A DNA stretch of 64,000 nt from Micropterus salmoides (GCF_014851395.1 NW_024043372.1:16353665-16417664), one strand, 5' to 3'; shown: positions 36,910 to 49,733, numbered from the stretch's first letter. Translations and numbers: made by a program. The notes: generated by a model from the letters alone, not told the origin.

Positions 36910-38245
36910 CAAAACGAAGTATTTTTCGATTGTTGGGTAGGCATTTAATTTTCAATTTTGGGATTTGAGGGTTTTTTCCACACGCCTGACCTCTGATCCC
37001 AGCAGTGAATGTAACTAAATGCACATCAAAGGGAAAACAAAATGAAGCCCTGCGCTGTGTGATGACAAAGGCAGTGTGGCAGTTAATTTCGTTACAGATC
37101 AAAATAGTCAAATAGCCTACATTTTAATAAGTTAATCAGTAAACTGTAGGCTACAACAAAACAAACAACATAATGAACACATTTAAATAATTATATTAGG
37201 CAGATTGTAGAAGGAGAACATTTAGTAGGCTAAAAATAAAAGTTAAGTGAATTTTGCATAATAACATGTTAGTTCCACTACTGTACAATAAAGTTATTCC
37301 CACCTGCTCTCCCTGGACCCCCACCCAGCTCAACTATTCCCACATTCTGATCTGAACCTGTACAGATCAGCCCCTTAAGCTTAGTTCACAATACATGATT
37401 TTAAGCCTGATTTGCTGGTCAGTGAGCTCGGTGACCGTGATCAGGGGCAAATCAGTGATCGATCAGCAGTCGCCAGTCATTATGTGCAAACTACTCAAGG
37501 ACGCGTCAAAATGGCTCCCAAACACATTTCGGACACATCGCCGACATCTTCCAGATATCTAGCATGCCAAATATATGGACGAGTCGGCCAACTCGACATC
37601 CACATTCAGTCAATGAGAGCAGGCAGCTGGCAGCGCAGGCAGCTACTTTTCACTGCAAAATACTTTTTACTCACCTCCAGCTCTCTCTGTAGCACAGTCA
37701 ATCCCTGCTACCTGCGTGTGCTAATCCATTATTTTACCCATTTTTTTGTCTTTATAATTGGTATCTTTATAACAACATACAACAGCTGTTTCGTGTGTAG
37801 GTTCGCTCATTTCCCGTTTCACATTTCACCTGTGTTTTCTTGACAGAAAGTGGTTTGGAGACCAGTGTCGGGTGACAGAGTCGTTGTCAGCTCGCGTAGT
37901 GTGCGATCCCGTCACTAATCAGTAACGTAGTGTGAACGCCACAACGACTTCAGACTCCCGTCACAAGACGGCAAGTTGTGTAGTGTCAACAGCACAGCCA
38001 TCGGCCAACGCTGAAACTCGTGCAGTCTGCACGAGCCTTCAGTCTATGAACTCTCAATGGTTATGGTTCCCCCCTTCTCTGCACAGCAGCTACCAACATG
38101 GTTCTGCCCGAATCTAGCCTTCCAGTCTGCCTTTTCCTTCCGTGGCTCAGTATCTGAACCCTTCAACCCTATAAACTCTCTTATCTAACTCCAGTCTCCT
38201 TTCAGTCTTAGTCCTGCACTTGGGTCTACTAGCCTAGCCTTAACA
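36910..38245. mobile_element. Truncated second copy of the 28366 hAT family, itself interrupted
   Basis: It matches 28390-29060 in the same order: TTTCGATTGTTGGGTA, GGATTTGAGGGTTTTTT, AAAGGGAAAACAAAATGAAG and CCTGCACTTGGGTCTACTAG. The terminal repeats are missing. Relative to the complete copy it carries an extra ~670 bp at about 37377-38043. Confidence 0.7.
37377..38043. mobile_element. MITE nested in the truncated hAT copy
   Basis: The left end is AAGCTTAGTTCACAATACAT and the inverted right end AAGGCTCGTGCAGACTGCAC, a degenerate inverted pair. It is absent at the equivalent place in the copy at 28366. A related copy in opposite orientation lies at 43476-43952. Confidence 0.55.
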
Positions 38246-39562
38246 ACTCATTGCCCATGTAAATGCATTTTGGGGGAGAGGTGTTGGAGGGAGGTGGTGG
38301 GTTTTTTTCAGTAGGATATTTTCAAAATCTAGCTGTCTCTTGCTAATTTCCCCAGTGTTGCCTACCCCACCTTTAACAATATAAAAACTTGATATGTTGA
38401 GGAATTCAAACATTTCAAACAAAGAAAAATATGGAGGTAAGATGCTTTGGAGAAGTGACAAGGTATAGGCCCTCTCTGAAAGAGTATGGAGGTTTTCAAG
38501 CAAAATCTAAAGAAAAAAGTGTAAGGAAATAAAAAAAGCTTCAGATGATCAAGTGTGAACCTTCTGACTTAAAGGCAATTAAAGCAACAGATCCTCCAGG
38601 GGCTGCTATTGATTGCTTTCCTCCCTTCCTCTCGTGCTTTCTCTATTTCGTCCCAGTCTTTTTCCCACGCATTGGCAATTAGTTTGCAGTAGTGAAGCTG
38701 CAGGAGTGCCAACTAGCCTACCTGGGGAGCAGAACTCCAAAGTCACAAACAAACAACAAAAGTAATGGCCATATGCACAGACAAGGATCCACACACAAAA
38801 TGTCTTAAAGCGAGGGGATGTAGTACATTAAGTCAGCCAGGGCAAAACAGCTAGCTGTAGCTACGACAGCTAATCATGTATTTTATTACTCAAGAAAGGT
38901 GCTGACATGATGGGCAGCCATCATTAGCTCTGGCAACCTGACACCAAATGGGCAGCGTCCAACTAATTTGGGGGTTGCTGTGGTTGTTGTCAGTCTTTGG
39001 CATTTCTAATTGACAAGAGGGTTGGAATCATGGTATCATTGTCATTTTATGAGCCAACATCAAGCTAGTTGAATTAGGGTGCATCACTTAGGACACTGAT
39101 GCATCTTGATTTATTATAATGCTGAAAGACGTCCACAAACGTAACACACAGGCAGTCATTATATAAACAGCCCATATCCAGAACAAGACAGATCTAGGCC
39201 GAGTGAACAAAAAAAAGAACACAAGGAAGAGGCAATGAAGAGGATTGTGAGTCTGTTTTTGTATCTTAACAGAAAAAGAGAGGGAAAAGCCAGGTCTTCT
39301 AAACCTGAAACAGTGCTGAGGCCATGAGGACGGCTTGCTATTTATAGCGACAGATTTTTTATTCAAGAGGGCTCTGCTGTTGTGCTTTCTCTCACACTTG
39401 TCCTGCTTCTCTCTCACCACCTCTCTATTCCTTCCCTATTCCCGCACATCATGTTCTACGAAAAAGGTGAAAAATACTGGCATATGCCGGTGTAAATGTA
39501 TAGTTCTTCAGAGACCAAAAAAAGATTTCTAATTTCTGCTGCATTCATAAACGGTCATAATC

Positions 39563-39900
39563 ATTAGTAAGGATTAGGCTGGGAACTAGAGGGTCGCCGG
39601 TTCGAATCCAGCTCGGACCAGAGTTGCGGAGCGTGGACTGGTAGCTGAGAGGTGCCAGTTCACCTCCTGGGCACTGCCGAAGGAGGCCTTGAGCAAGCCC
39701 CTGAACCCCCAACTGCTCGGGGCGCCGCATTGAGTGGTAGCCCCCTCACTCTGACATCTCTCCATGTGTTGCTATGGGTCCTGTTTGTTCATGTGCATGT
39801 GTGTGTCTTTCGGACCTGTGTGTAAAAATACTAACATAATAACAGAGTGAAAACATTGAGTTTCCCCTCGCGGGATTAAATAAAGTATATCTTCTTCTTA
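39563..39900 (+). mobile_element. tRNA-derived SINE, 5'-truncated
   Basis: It contains an RNA polymerase III B-box, GGTTCGAATCC, at 39599-39609, preceded by GGCTGGGAACTAGAGGGTCG. The tRNA-like head is incomplete. The tail reads TTTCCCCTCGCGGGATTAAA, then TAAAGTATATCTTCTTCTT, the usual end of a fish SINE that borrows a LINE tail. Confidence 0.75.
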
Positions 39901-41969
39901 CTGCACCTTCAAGCCAAAAGGATCATTGAAGATACACTTCAGGGTCTCTTAACACAGGACTTCCCACATGCAGAATTATGTAAGCCCACAGGTTGTCCTT
40001 TTTTCCCCCTGTACTCCTGCCTCCCTTCTCACTATGACAGTCTTGCAGAATGACGCCCTACTTCTCAGTGACTCTCCACCCCCACCAGGCCACCTCCATC
40101 CTCCTCCCTGCCTCCACCCACACAGGGACACAGAAGGGAATTCCTCATTACCTCAGCATTTGCCTCACTAAACACATTTTGTGCGTGTGTACAAACACAT
40201 ACGAACATAACCTGACAACTCAACGCACAAACGAACACCATTACAGTCACCAAAGACAGCATCTTTCAGCCTGTAAAACCAATCAATCAGGGTTCTCCTT
40301 CCAGCTTAAAGTACACTGATAAAATGAGTTACACTTATAAGAAGAAACGGTATGTATGGATTATCAAACTATCTTCCAGCAGATGATCAAATGATTTTTG
40401 CAGTTTTACTAGTTATAATGAAATACATTGCTGCAGGAACTTAAAGAGCAACAATGGAAACTGTCAAGCGGCAATTATAACAGTGGCATTGGCTGCACGT
40501 CAAACCAAATTTTAAGAGTTGTGAAAGGACATCTCACCTACAAATTATTAACACTCACTGACAAAGATACACAGACAGACACACACAGCACATGCTTACT
40601 GTATTCAGAGTTCAGCTCTGTGGTTTTCCAGCCAAGTGGGATCAGGTGTCTCACAGATAAAAGCACATTATCGCAGGAGAATTATCGCAGGAGAAGCGGC
40701 AGTGGCAGAAGCAGCTCGGGACAGAGACAACGCTGACAGTTGTATCTTGCTAAGTAGTACAGATGAATGAGTTCCATTTCATGCAGCATGTAAATAGCCG
40801 AGTTTCAGGGGTGTTTACCTCGGTCACTCTTCACCTCATTCTACTTTCGTCTTCACGCTTGCTCTGTTCCCTTCCTGTCTGTAGGTACCAACAGCTCTGT
40901 TTTGTTAATGAGTTTCACGAAAATTGACATGAAACTCGTTTTTGACTGCCCCCTCACTTTTTCTGAATGAAACACACACACTAAGAGAAAGAGGAAACAG
41001 AAAGCCTTGCTTGCTAGCTGGCTCCCTCTCTCCCTACTGCTCATATGCTATCATGCGCACATTTTTCACCGCTCCCTTCTCCTCAGACCCTCCCTTTCGT
41101 GTCGATTCTCTCTCTCCCTCTCTCTCTCTATTCCTCTTACATATCTTGTTTTCTCTCTGCTTTTCTGTAACAATATAATTGCAATGACAGCCAACCCAGG
41201 GCACGCAAGAACTCCAGCTGTTTAAAGGGTTGCTGTAATCACCCAGTATGTCACACTTGATACAACAACAGGATGCTTATATGAGAGGTTACAGTAAATA
41301 GATTTATTCTTTCACAACTAAAATTTAAGGTTTGGTACTTTTGTGCAAAAAAAGGACATTAGCTTACATCTGCCAGCAAGTAAGGGACACGGTCTAGGCA
41401 AACACTCACCATTCATCACTCTCCATTTCATGTGAAAATATGGAGACGTTATCTGTAGCCTGTGTCTGGGTGATCATAAAGTACTGACAGCTGCTGGTGA
41501 AACAGAGCATTGCTGCAATGGTCAAAAATAAATAATGAAAACTGTTGGGTTTAAAGGAAAGATAGTAGTGTGTGTGTGGGGGGGGGGGGTAATGAAACCA
41601 CCTCATTAGCTAGGAAAAACCTTAATCCCACAAGACAATATATTTGCCTCATCTCCCTGAAGCGCCCTCACTGCAAACGGCAGCTGAAAGACGCAATGGA
41701 AAAGAGGCAGTCAAAAGTTCAGCATCAAAGGAAACATCAGCAGGGAACTCTGAGTAAGGTAGCATAAGTCCAGGAATGCCGGTCTCACAGACTGTTGACT
41801 TCTTGAGTTGACAGCACAAAACCAGGCTTTAATTCCAACTGAAAAATGTGTTGCCGAGTCAGAGAGTTCCAGCTTTAAATGACATTGAAGCAGCAGTAAC
41901 TAAGCAAGTCATTGACAGTTCGATGAGTAACTGTGAATTTTTTGGTTGTAACTGTAACCAGGATAAACC

Positions 41970-42110
41970 ATGTCAACTAGGGGTGGGCTATATCATATCG
42001 TTTACTATAGCCTGCTGATGTATTAAAGTACCCAGACGTACATGTATGTGACCCAACCCAGCATTATTAAAAAAAATAGACACTTTATGGCAAATCATAG
42101 CTAAAGGGGT
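41970..42110. mobile_element. Fragment of a hAT-type terminus
   Basis: It starts TAGGGGTGGGCTATATCATA, a hAT-like end, but no partner was identified. Confidence 0.3.
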
Positions 42111-42124
42111 TGGCTTATCCTGCT

Positions 42125-42330
42125 TTTCCACTACATGGTATTGCTAGCTCTTTTTTTGCTTGTCCACTGTGAATAGTACCTGGTTCTTTTTTTTTTTTTT
42201 TTTTTTTTTTTTGATATGGCCTCGTTTGAGGTTCCAAGAGAGCCGAGTTGATACTAAAAGGTGACGTGAAAACACTGCAGACCACTGACTGGTCAGAGGG
42301 AATTGTTACTCACAGGACATCCTGCACAAC
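42125..42330. mobile_element. Partial copy of the PIF/Harbinger-like MITE
   Basis: It matches 20241-20430: CTTTTCCACTACATGGTA, GAGGTTCCAAGAGAGCCGAG, TGATACTAAAAGGTGACGTG and AAAACAC, then GGTCAGAG. A poly-T run of about 30 (42187-42212) lies inside. The right half is absent. Confidence 0.55.
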
Positions 42331-42675
42331 TCAGGACATTTTTAAATAGCAAAGCTAACATCAATAATTTTAATAATTACTCAAAAATGGCAGCCCACAA
42401 AACCACACCGTGGTCAAGTGCAGATGTGTGAGTAGGGGTGTCACAATTATCGAAATTCATAATTAAATTTTAAAAAGATTCGATTAAACTTTTTTTTTTG
42501 TCCGCATCTGCCAGTGCAAATAAAACATGAGCTTGCAGATTTGTCTTGTTCCCGGCTATGGCATTGTTAGACTATCAAGTCTTGATTTGTGAAGATAAAC
42601 AGATCATTTGTTTTATGCCATTAGCATCTTCAAATTCTTCTTGAAAAAGATAGCCTAAATGGTCTCCAGTGTGAT

Positions 42676-43290
42676 TTAGGGTGCTTTCACACCTGTAGCT
42701 CGGTTCATTTGGTCCGGACCAAGTGAAACAAATTATATACTGTTGCATGTTAGTTCTGGTCCGGTTCATGTTCACACTGCAGTTTTACAAATGAACCAAG
42801 AGACGTTACACAGACGTACAGGTAACTTGTTGACAGCTGTGTCATCCTGCATCATCAGGACCCACGTGGGGAAATCAAACTCCAGTGACTGAGAAGTTTC
42901 TGCAGCATTTTAATGCTTCTAATCTGTATCGCCTTAGAGAACGGACAGGGTAAACGGAGTACTAATGGCACTCTAACAGATTTTAACCTTTTAATCAGGG
43001 GAAATATCGGTGCTGACAAGTATACGTTACCAAATGATTTTCATAAGCATACCAGCTTATAGGCCTACAGATCAATTATAAGATCGCTGAACACATTTCG
43101 CGGCCAGACAATGGATTTATTAATAGTTTAGCTTTGGACATAATGCTCGGATCACATCTCTGCTATCATAAAATCCTGTGGTTGGTTCGTTTCCTTTCAC
43201 ACCACAAGGAAACCGTACCAGAGGTCGTTTGAAAGCATACCGAGACCTCCTTGAAGAGGTGGTCTCGATACGCTTGCATGGCCCACTTTT
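42676..43290. mobile_element. DNA-transposon-like repeat with AGGGTGCTTTCACACCT start
   Basis: The left end is AGGGTGCTTTCACACCTGTA with GGTCCGGACCAAG. The right part holds TTTCACACCACAAGG and TTTGAAAGCATACCGAGACC, roughly inverted relative to the left. The ends are too decayed to show a target duplication. Confidence 0.42.
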
Positions 43291-43475
43291 GGTGCGCATA
43301 GGGACAGCATTGTACCTCAGTGGCTAGCGCAGTTTGATGGTCTTTGGTTCAAATCCATGGTCAAGATTTGTGGATAAAGCACAACAATGCAGGTAAAGAA
43401 ACAGGATGGATAGGTGGACGTTTAGCACACAACTGGCCTTGTTTCCTCACCTAACCAAGTTAGGACGAGCGACTA

Positions 43476-43952
43476 AAGGCTCGTGCAGACTACACGACTT
43501 TCAGCGTCAGCTGATGGCCGTGCTATTCAGACTACACAACTTGCTGTCTTGTGATGGGATTCGTGAAGTCGTTCTGGCGTTCACACTACGTGACTGATCG
43601 GTGACAGGGGGTCACACACTACACAAGCTGACAGTGGCTGTGTCACCCAACGCTGGTCTCCAAACCACGTTTTGTCAAGAAAACACATGTGAAATGTGAA
43701 ACAGGAAATGAGCGAACCTACATGCGAAACAGCTGTTGTTTGTTATTATAAAGATAGCAATTAGAAAGACAAAGAATATGGGTGAAATAATGGATTAGCA
43801 CACGCAGGTAGCAGGGATTGTCTGAGCTACAGAGAGAGCTGGAGGGGAGTGAAACATGTTTTGCGGTGAAAAAGTAGCTGCCTGGTCCGCCAGCTACCTG
43901 CTCTCATTGGCTGGATGTGGAGTCGGCCGACAGCTTCTTCTGTATTTGGGCA
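43476..43952. mobile_element. Inverted, truncated copy of the 37377 MITE
   Basis: It begins AAGGCTCGTGCAGACTACAC and follows the reverse complement of 37560-38040 through GGTCTCCAAACCACG, AACAGGAAATGAGCGAAC and TGCTCTCATTGGCTGGATG. It then stops matching near 43952. Confidence 0.6.
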
Positions 43953-46419
43953 GCTTCTTTCACAGGACAGAAAGAGAAGACAGCGAAGGGCTTAGAAACA
44001 GGAAGAACAAAGGGGAGGAGGTGAGCAAGGATCAGTAGCCAAAGATACCACAGATAAATCGTCCATGAACACAATCTACTAACAAGGTGCTGCAGTCTCT
44101 AAACAAGCATATCACTGTGTAACTAGGAAAATAGTTACTATTTACATCGCAAATTTACAAACAGGCCTTTACTAAAAACAACTTTGTTTTGACATAACCA
44201 GCTTCTTATTGACTTATGATTTAGCATGAGTTGAATGAGGGCTATTTTGGCCCAAATGTTTGAATAAAGAAAGCTACACTTACATTAAGTCAATGAATAC
44301 TCATTATAAAAGTGTCATTTCCAAGCAGATTTACTGACAAAACAGACACTTTCTCATTCCTGCTTGGATCGTATGATCCAGCGGTAAATTTCAACATGTG
44401 ACGAATTTTCTCTTCTCTTTCCCTTTGAACTATCACGCAAAAATTACAATTAGCAATTACAGTGAAGTCAGACAGGCAGCTATACTCAATCTGAGTCCAG
44501 ACTTAAGGCCATGCAAACAGTCGCCTCCCTTCTGCTCTGATCAATAATTTATATCAAAGCAAGCAATGAAGGAAAGATATGGAAACAAGAGGATTGGAAA
44601 GCAGTGAGAGGACAACAAGAGAAAGGAAGCTCAGAAAACATAGAGACCAGGAAAAGAAGAGGGAACAAATAAAGATGCGAGAGACATAGGAACAGAAGCA
44701 GGAGTGGTTAAGCAAAGAGAGATAGGAGCAGCAGCAACAGCACCACGCTTGGTGCTCTGGCAGAGATCTATAAATAGCTCTTCAAATCTCTCTAGAAAAA
44801 GCTACTCTTCTGCTTATGCTGCTGCAAACAGAGATTCAGAGAGAGAAGAAGATATGATACCTGGCTGCAGAAATCATTGGATATGAGCTGCCTATTTCAA
44901 TTACATCAGCCCATAAAATACAGTATTAAAAGCAATTTTGCATCAACCATCTTGGCTTGTATAAATATTTGATAGTAGGAAGTGAATACAGTAGCAGAAA
45001 GTAGGTTACCACCAACACAAAATGTTCTACTGGTGTATGAATGAAGAACTGTTTGTAGTCACATCTTGCAAACCAAACAAATACATAAGCACATTTAACA
45101 ATTATCTCTTACATTTCTTACACTTGTCTGACTGTAATAAATTAACCTATATTCACACTTTCGCATTTTTATAAGTGAAGCAACATATGCAAGTTGCACG
45201 ATAAAAGGGGTGAAACATGTTGACGGGGAGGCAGGATACTCAATTTTTCTCATTACTGGCCTTAGCAACAGCACACTGTTGATTCAATGACTCACCTCCA
45301 CCAGATCTTACTGTGGATGGGCCTAAGCCTTTTCTCAATGATAATGCCGTTACACCAGCAACTGAATGTTATTCAGGAAAGCTAGGTGCCCGATGTAATA
45401 ATGCAAAGAAAAGAGCTGTAATGGGGTCAAAAAAAGAATCACTGAGTATACCAATGCTTTAAGCCAGATATATCTAAATTGCTCAGGAACGGTACCTCCT
45501 TAACCTGGCCTTAATATTACTCAACTGTCTGCAAAGAAATAGACAAATTGTGATTTTTCAAGAGAATCTCAACATCAAATGTGACTTTATTGGCAGTCCT
45601 GGCCTGCCACTTGCCAATTCTCAGCATCACATGACTGGCCAATGCCAACTGATATGAATATTTATGTTTTCAGGCACACATGCTGTTTTCCCAGAGCAGA
45701 TGTTTGAATCACAGCTCTGACAGTCTGTGCTGTGATCCCACCTAGTTTGACACAACAGTCTTGCTATCTATTTTCAGCTCAAGTGTCAAAATGTAGAGCT
45801 CAAGCCAAGACACAGAGATCGATGACCATTTGTCAAGTATTTCTTGCCAAACTATTTAAAACCATGTGTTTTACAAATTCTGGATTGGAACACAAAATCA
45901 GAGACAGGCTTGTTTCTTTTTCATCTCAGTAAATCAAAGAAAATAATAATGCCTCACTGAGCCCATACCCAAGATGATAGATATTACCTATGTTTGGAGT
46001 GTGGCAAAAAAAGCATAACTTTTTATGCCATAAGCATCTAAACATCGTGTTTCCTGTTGTCTCTGACTATCAGTGGATACACACATACTACAGGGTGTTG
46101 TGGCATTAACACCTTGTTGTCACCAGCTAAGGTGGGCTTAATTGCAATGAACAGCTACAAATTCCAACCGCTTAATTTTAATTCAACCAAATAATGCATC
46201 ACTCGGTCACTTCAGTCACGCATTCATTCACAGAGTTTCAGTAACGTCTATATCAACCAAAATTAGAAGGATAAAATGTTAATATGGCCATGTCGCGTCA
46301 GGCATGGAGAACACGGACTTTAGATGGTGTTAAATGTTGAGTTTTATATCTGACTAACGATCATAAATCCTCGATTTAAGTTAACGTTAACTCAAGTCAT
46401 TTTAAATGGTTCAGCTCAC

Positions 46420-46472
46420 CGTTTGGCCGGTCGTATGTTGCGAGTCCGTGTGGAGAATCCTTCAAGTAGTGT
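46420..46472 (-). other. r3hdm2: Candidate r3hdm2 leader exon 2
   Basis: This 53-nt segment has acceptor TTCTCTACAG and donor GTGAGC. It lies about 350 bp downstream of the proposed first exon and has no ATG in minus-strand sense. It is consistent with a spliced 5' UTR. Confidence 0.5.
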
Positions 46473-46821
46473 CTGTAGAGAACAGATGGCAGTATGGTCA
46501 GAGCCGTGGCTGTGCAGCTGACTGAAAATATTAGCTTGCCCACACGCTAACAATAGCTAGCTCACGGCATTAGCTTGCTTCCTCCGGAGAGTATAATTAG
46601 CCCCCTACAGCACGTAGCTAATGTTAGCCCCTTAGCTAGCCTTTTCTTTACTGTGTACGCTAGCAACCCTACGTCCACAAAACCTAGCGTTTACATTACA
46701 ACTGGTTAGCCAACAAGGTAGCATATGTTTACAGTGAGGCGAGCTTTGAAATAAACCTGTACCAGCACTGTCAGGTCTCAAAATAGAAGGTGCTAGCTGG
46801 TTAGCGAGCCGAATGACTTAC
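46473..46821 (-). other. r3hdm2 intron 1 with repeated GCTAGC/GTTAGC motifs
   Basis: A short putative intron next to the promoter. It carries many TTAGC, GCTAGC and GCTAAC words in both orientations. Confidence 0.45.
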
Positions 46822-47090
46822 CAACGCTAATGTAATGGTGCTGCTAGCTTCAGTTCACCGCGACCCCGACTGTCAAAATAGCGCCGCGTGAGAGGAGAGC
46901 GGCATGAACGTTAACGATAGTTAGCAAGCGCTGAGGAGCGAGGCAGTCGAATCCGTTTTAAGAGTACAGCTAAATAACAACAAAACTCCAAAGAATAAAA
47001 GGACACAAATTAAAGAAAAAAGAAACAAAACGCTATTCCCCCTTCTCGGCTCCGGCTTGTGTGTCTGTGTCAGCGTCACTTTCCCCCCCC
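46822..47090 (-). promoter_or_regulatory. r3hdm2: r3hdm2 first exon and promoter region
   Basis: Reading the minus strand, sequence locally richer in CG dinucleotides than its surroundings runs toward a consensus donor, GCGTTG before GTAAGTCATT. It contains TCGGGGTCGCGGTG and CACGCGGCGC. This is the expected look of a TATA-less housekeeping promoter and untranslated first exon. The transcription start cannot be placed exactly and the upstream limit is approximate. Confidence 0.5.
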
Positions 47091-47099
47091 CCTCACCAA

Positions 47100-48539
47100 C
47101 AGTTACGTCAGCGGCGTAAGTCTACTTCGCAAGGAGACGTTCAGGATACAGTAAACTTGTTAGTGCCTTATCAAACGCTACAGCCCACAAAATATAAAAC
47201 TTATTTTGTCCACAAACATAGGCCTATGTCATAAGGTGACAACGTTGTTGTCTCTAGTTTTGACAATATTAATATTTCGTTGGAGAGCAATTAAGGCGAG
47301 ACACTGCGGGTGAATGGAGTGAAAAAAAAAAGCAGAACAGATTCAAACTTCAAACTTTCCTGACTGATTAATTACATTAAGATAGTTCTTTTTTGTATTA
47401 GGCCTACAGGGTTTCTGAAATGTTATGTGTAAATATCCAAATGAGGCAGTATCTAATGCTTACATTTGGTGAATTTAGGAGAAATCTACAGACGCACAGA
47501 GACAAACTGTAGAAGCCTACCCAAAATAAACACCTAAACGTGTATTTTGGGCGTCTTCTTTCCACTAGTCTGGAAAAGACATGATGACATCATGACAATG
47601 AAAGCAACTTATCCCAAAATCCCCAAACTGAGGAGTGCATGATAAAAAAAAACCGTTTTTTCCCGGTAGTGTCTCATCTTGAGGTTTATAAAATCGCCTA
47701 TACATTGGCATAATGAACAGTTAAACCACGGAAGCATTTTATGAAGGCACATTATTTCTACAGAATATATCCCACGCAGGCTACAAGGTGTAGGGGCCTA
47801 ATCTATCCAATACATATAGAATATCAACATATAGGCTGGTACATTATATTAACATTGTCAGTCCAACATTGAATGTGAATTTTAATCTTATTTTCCAACC
47901 ATCCCGAAGAAATAGGCTGATGCACGTTCATGATTCGGTTAGTTTTCCTTTATTTTTAATGTGTAGCCCTACACTTGTGTTTTACATAGCACCAATAGAT
48001 AGGCTAAGTATAGTTTGTTGTAGTTCCTAAAATCTACCACATGTCGGCAGGCAAGTACTTCTATGTCATAAGGCCTTGTCCCCAACCCCATGTTCAACCC
48101 TAAGGCAAAAAACAACATGCATAGTCACCATGACTACCATTGTTACAACTTGTAGGCAATATTTCAATGACACACTTTACAGTACAAGTTCTACAGCTTG
48201 TATGTGTTAACTAACAGCACATGGGGCACCACTTAACGCATTATTATGTGTGTATAGATTTTAAATCATTTTTAAAGTCTTTAATTTACCTGGGGTGCAT
48301 ATATCTGCAGGGCTCCTTAAGGAAGTTTGTGAAATGGTAGGCTATAACTTATCAGCAACAACATGTTAGTACATTCAAAACTTTACATTCCCCATGCAAA
48401 AAGGCAACATTAAAGCCCATCAAAATATGGTGAACAGGTAGCCTATATTATCTTTGTGATTTTATGTTATTGATAAAATGCTGTGAGAACTCAAACAGGA
48501 GAGACTTGTTCGGGCAACGGCACGATAGAGAGCCCCCCC

Positions 48540-48570
<31 letters not shown>

Positions 48571-49390
48571 ACACGAGGTATTATTTTACAGTAGGCCTAT
48601 GATATTGTGCCACCTTGCAGGGAACTTGACGGAGCGTGTTTCAAATACCGTGCTGAAGCGTAGTCCCCGCCTCATAGCCTCGAGCACTCTGGCACACGTT
48701 GAATTGTGATTCAATTGTTTAGTAGCTGGGCCCGCGTATTCTGTAACTGGGTTAAAGGGCACTGAATTTCAACTTTGATCGGCACGAGTGATGACAGGTG
48801 GCGTATCAGTTGACCTGGAGAGTACAACGCGGCACAGAAAGTACCTGTTGTGATACATGTAGATGACGACCTCATTATAATGAATTTTATCCTAAAGTGT
48901 GTCAAAACCAATCAACCGATGTCTTTGTTAATGCAAAGCAGCGAGTTGGGTCCTGTACCAGGTGTGTTAGGCTATTGATTCTGTGTATCACTAATCATGC
49001 CTTCTCCGTGTCTGTCAGGCAGTAGAGTGTGTGGGCGCGTGTTTTGCGTGTGCTGTGTGAGTGCGTGTGTTGTGTGAGAGAGCAGGATACTCAGATGCTT
49101 TGCCAGTAATTTCCTCGGTGCCCCGATGCGCTCATTGGTGCGTCCCTCCAACGTGTCACTAGTTTTGGTGGATTACCCCAGATATCTTTACCATCAGGAG
49201 GGTGAAACACCACTCATTTCTCTCAACTCCTGTCTTCACGGTGTCCAGCTGCCAACGAGGACCTCTGACAACGTTTGGGAAACTTGTGACTTTCAAAGAA
49301 CAAATCAGGAAAAAAGGATTTGAAGTTTTTTTTTCAATTTGTTCTTTTACGCACGCCGAACACAATAACGCATTTACTTCAGAGTCAAGA
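47100..49390. promoter_or_regulatory. Divergent intergenic region between r3hdm2 and inhbc
   Basis: It holds both upstream regions. No TATA box could be assigned with confidence for inhbc. The inhbc 5' UTR probably lies within the last few hundred bases. The only distinctive structure is the C-tract and CA repeat at 48533-48574. Confidence 0.5.
48533..48574. repeat. Poly-C tract followed by (CA)n
   Basis: About 24 consecutive C residues followed directly by an alternating AC run. Confidence 0.95.
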
Positions 49391-49733
49391 ATGACGCCGT
49401 CGTTTTCTTTCCCAGCGTTTATGTTTTTGGCACCCTTGTTAATGAAGGGTCTCTGTGTCAGTGGCTCCCCGGGCTGCGCGTCCTGTGGTTTGCCGGCCAT
49501 GGAGAAAGACGCAGAGCGAATGCTGATGATAGACATCGCCAAGCAGCAACTTCTGGACAAGCTGCACCTGAAAGAGAGACCAAACATCACTCAGACGGTG
49601 CCCCGGGTGGCGCTCCTCACGGCTCTGCGCAAACTGCACTCCGGGCGCGTCAGACAGGATGGCACTCTTGAACTAGAAAACAATATACCTACCAAAGATC
49701 AAGGCTATGAAATAGTGAGCTTTGCAGATATAA
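49391..49733 (+). CDS. inhbc: inhbc exon 1 (signal peptide and first part of prodomain)
   Basis: 343 nt encode 114 residues plus one base. The ATG has A at -3 and is followed by PSFSFPAFMFLAPLLMKG, a typical signal core. The helical prodomain segment AERMLMIDIAKQQLLDKLHL and PRVALLTALRKLHSGRVRQD follow. The donor is ATATAA before GTAAGT. Confidence 0.9.

Larger units (their letters stand above)
10159..46419 (-). other. Very large r3hdm2 5' intron, transposon-rich
   Basis: No coding exon of a cellular gene was recognised in this 36-kb interval. The individual elements are listed separately. The stretches 10159-11990, 12175-13277, 13957-18480, 21010-24600, 33000-35046, 38250-39560 and 44000-46400 contain only AT-rich DNA, microsatellites and unassigned repeat fragments. 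Its status as intron depends on the proposed leader exons on either side. Confidence 0.55.

Noticed and set aside
37412..37843. 143-codon open frame
   Set aside because: It lies inside the nested MITE at 37377-38043 and starts in its terminal region. The related copy at 43476 does not preserve it.
43305..43400. tRNA-like A-box and B-box words (GTGGCTAGCG, GGTTCAAATCC)
   Set aside because: No cloverleaf could be formed. It may be a decayed SINE head but is too short to call.
49202..49390. Upstream in-frame start for inhbc adding 63 residues
   Set aside because: The extension is not hydrophobic at its N-terminus and would bury the signal peptide that starts at 49391.
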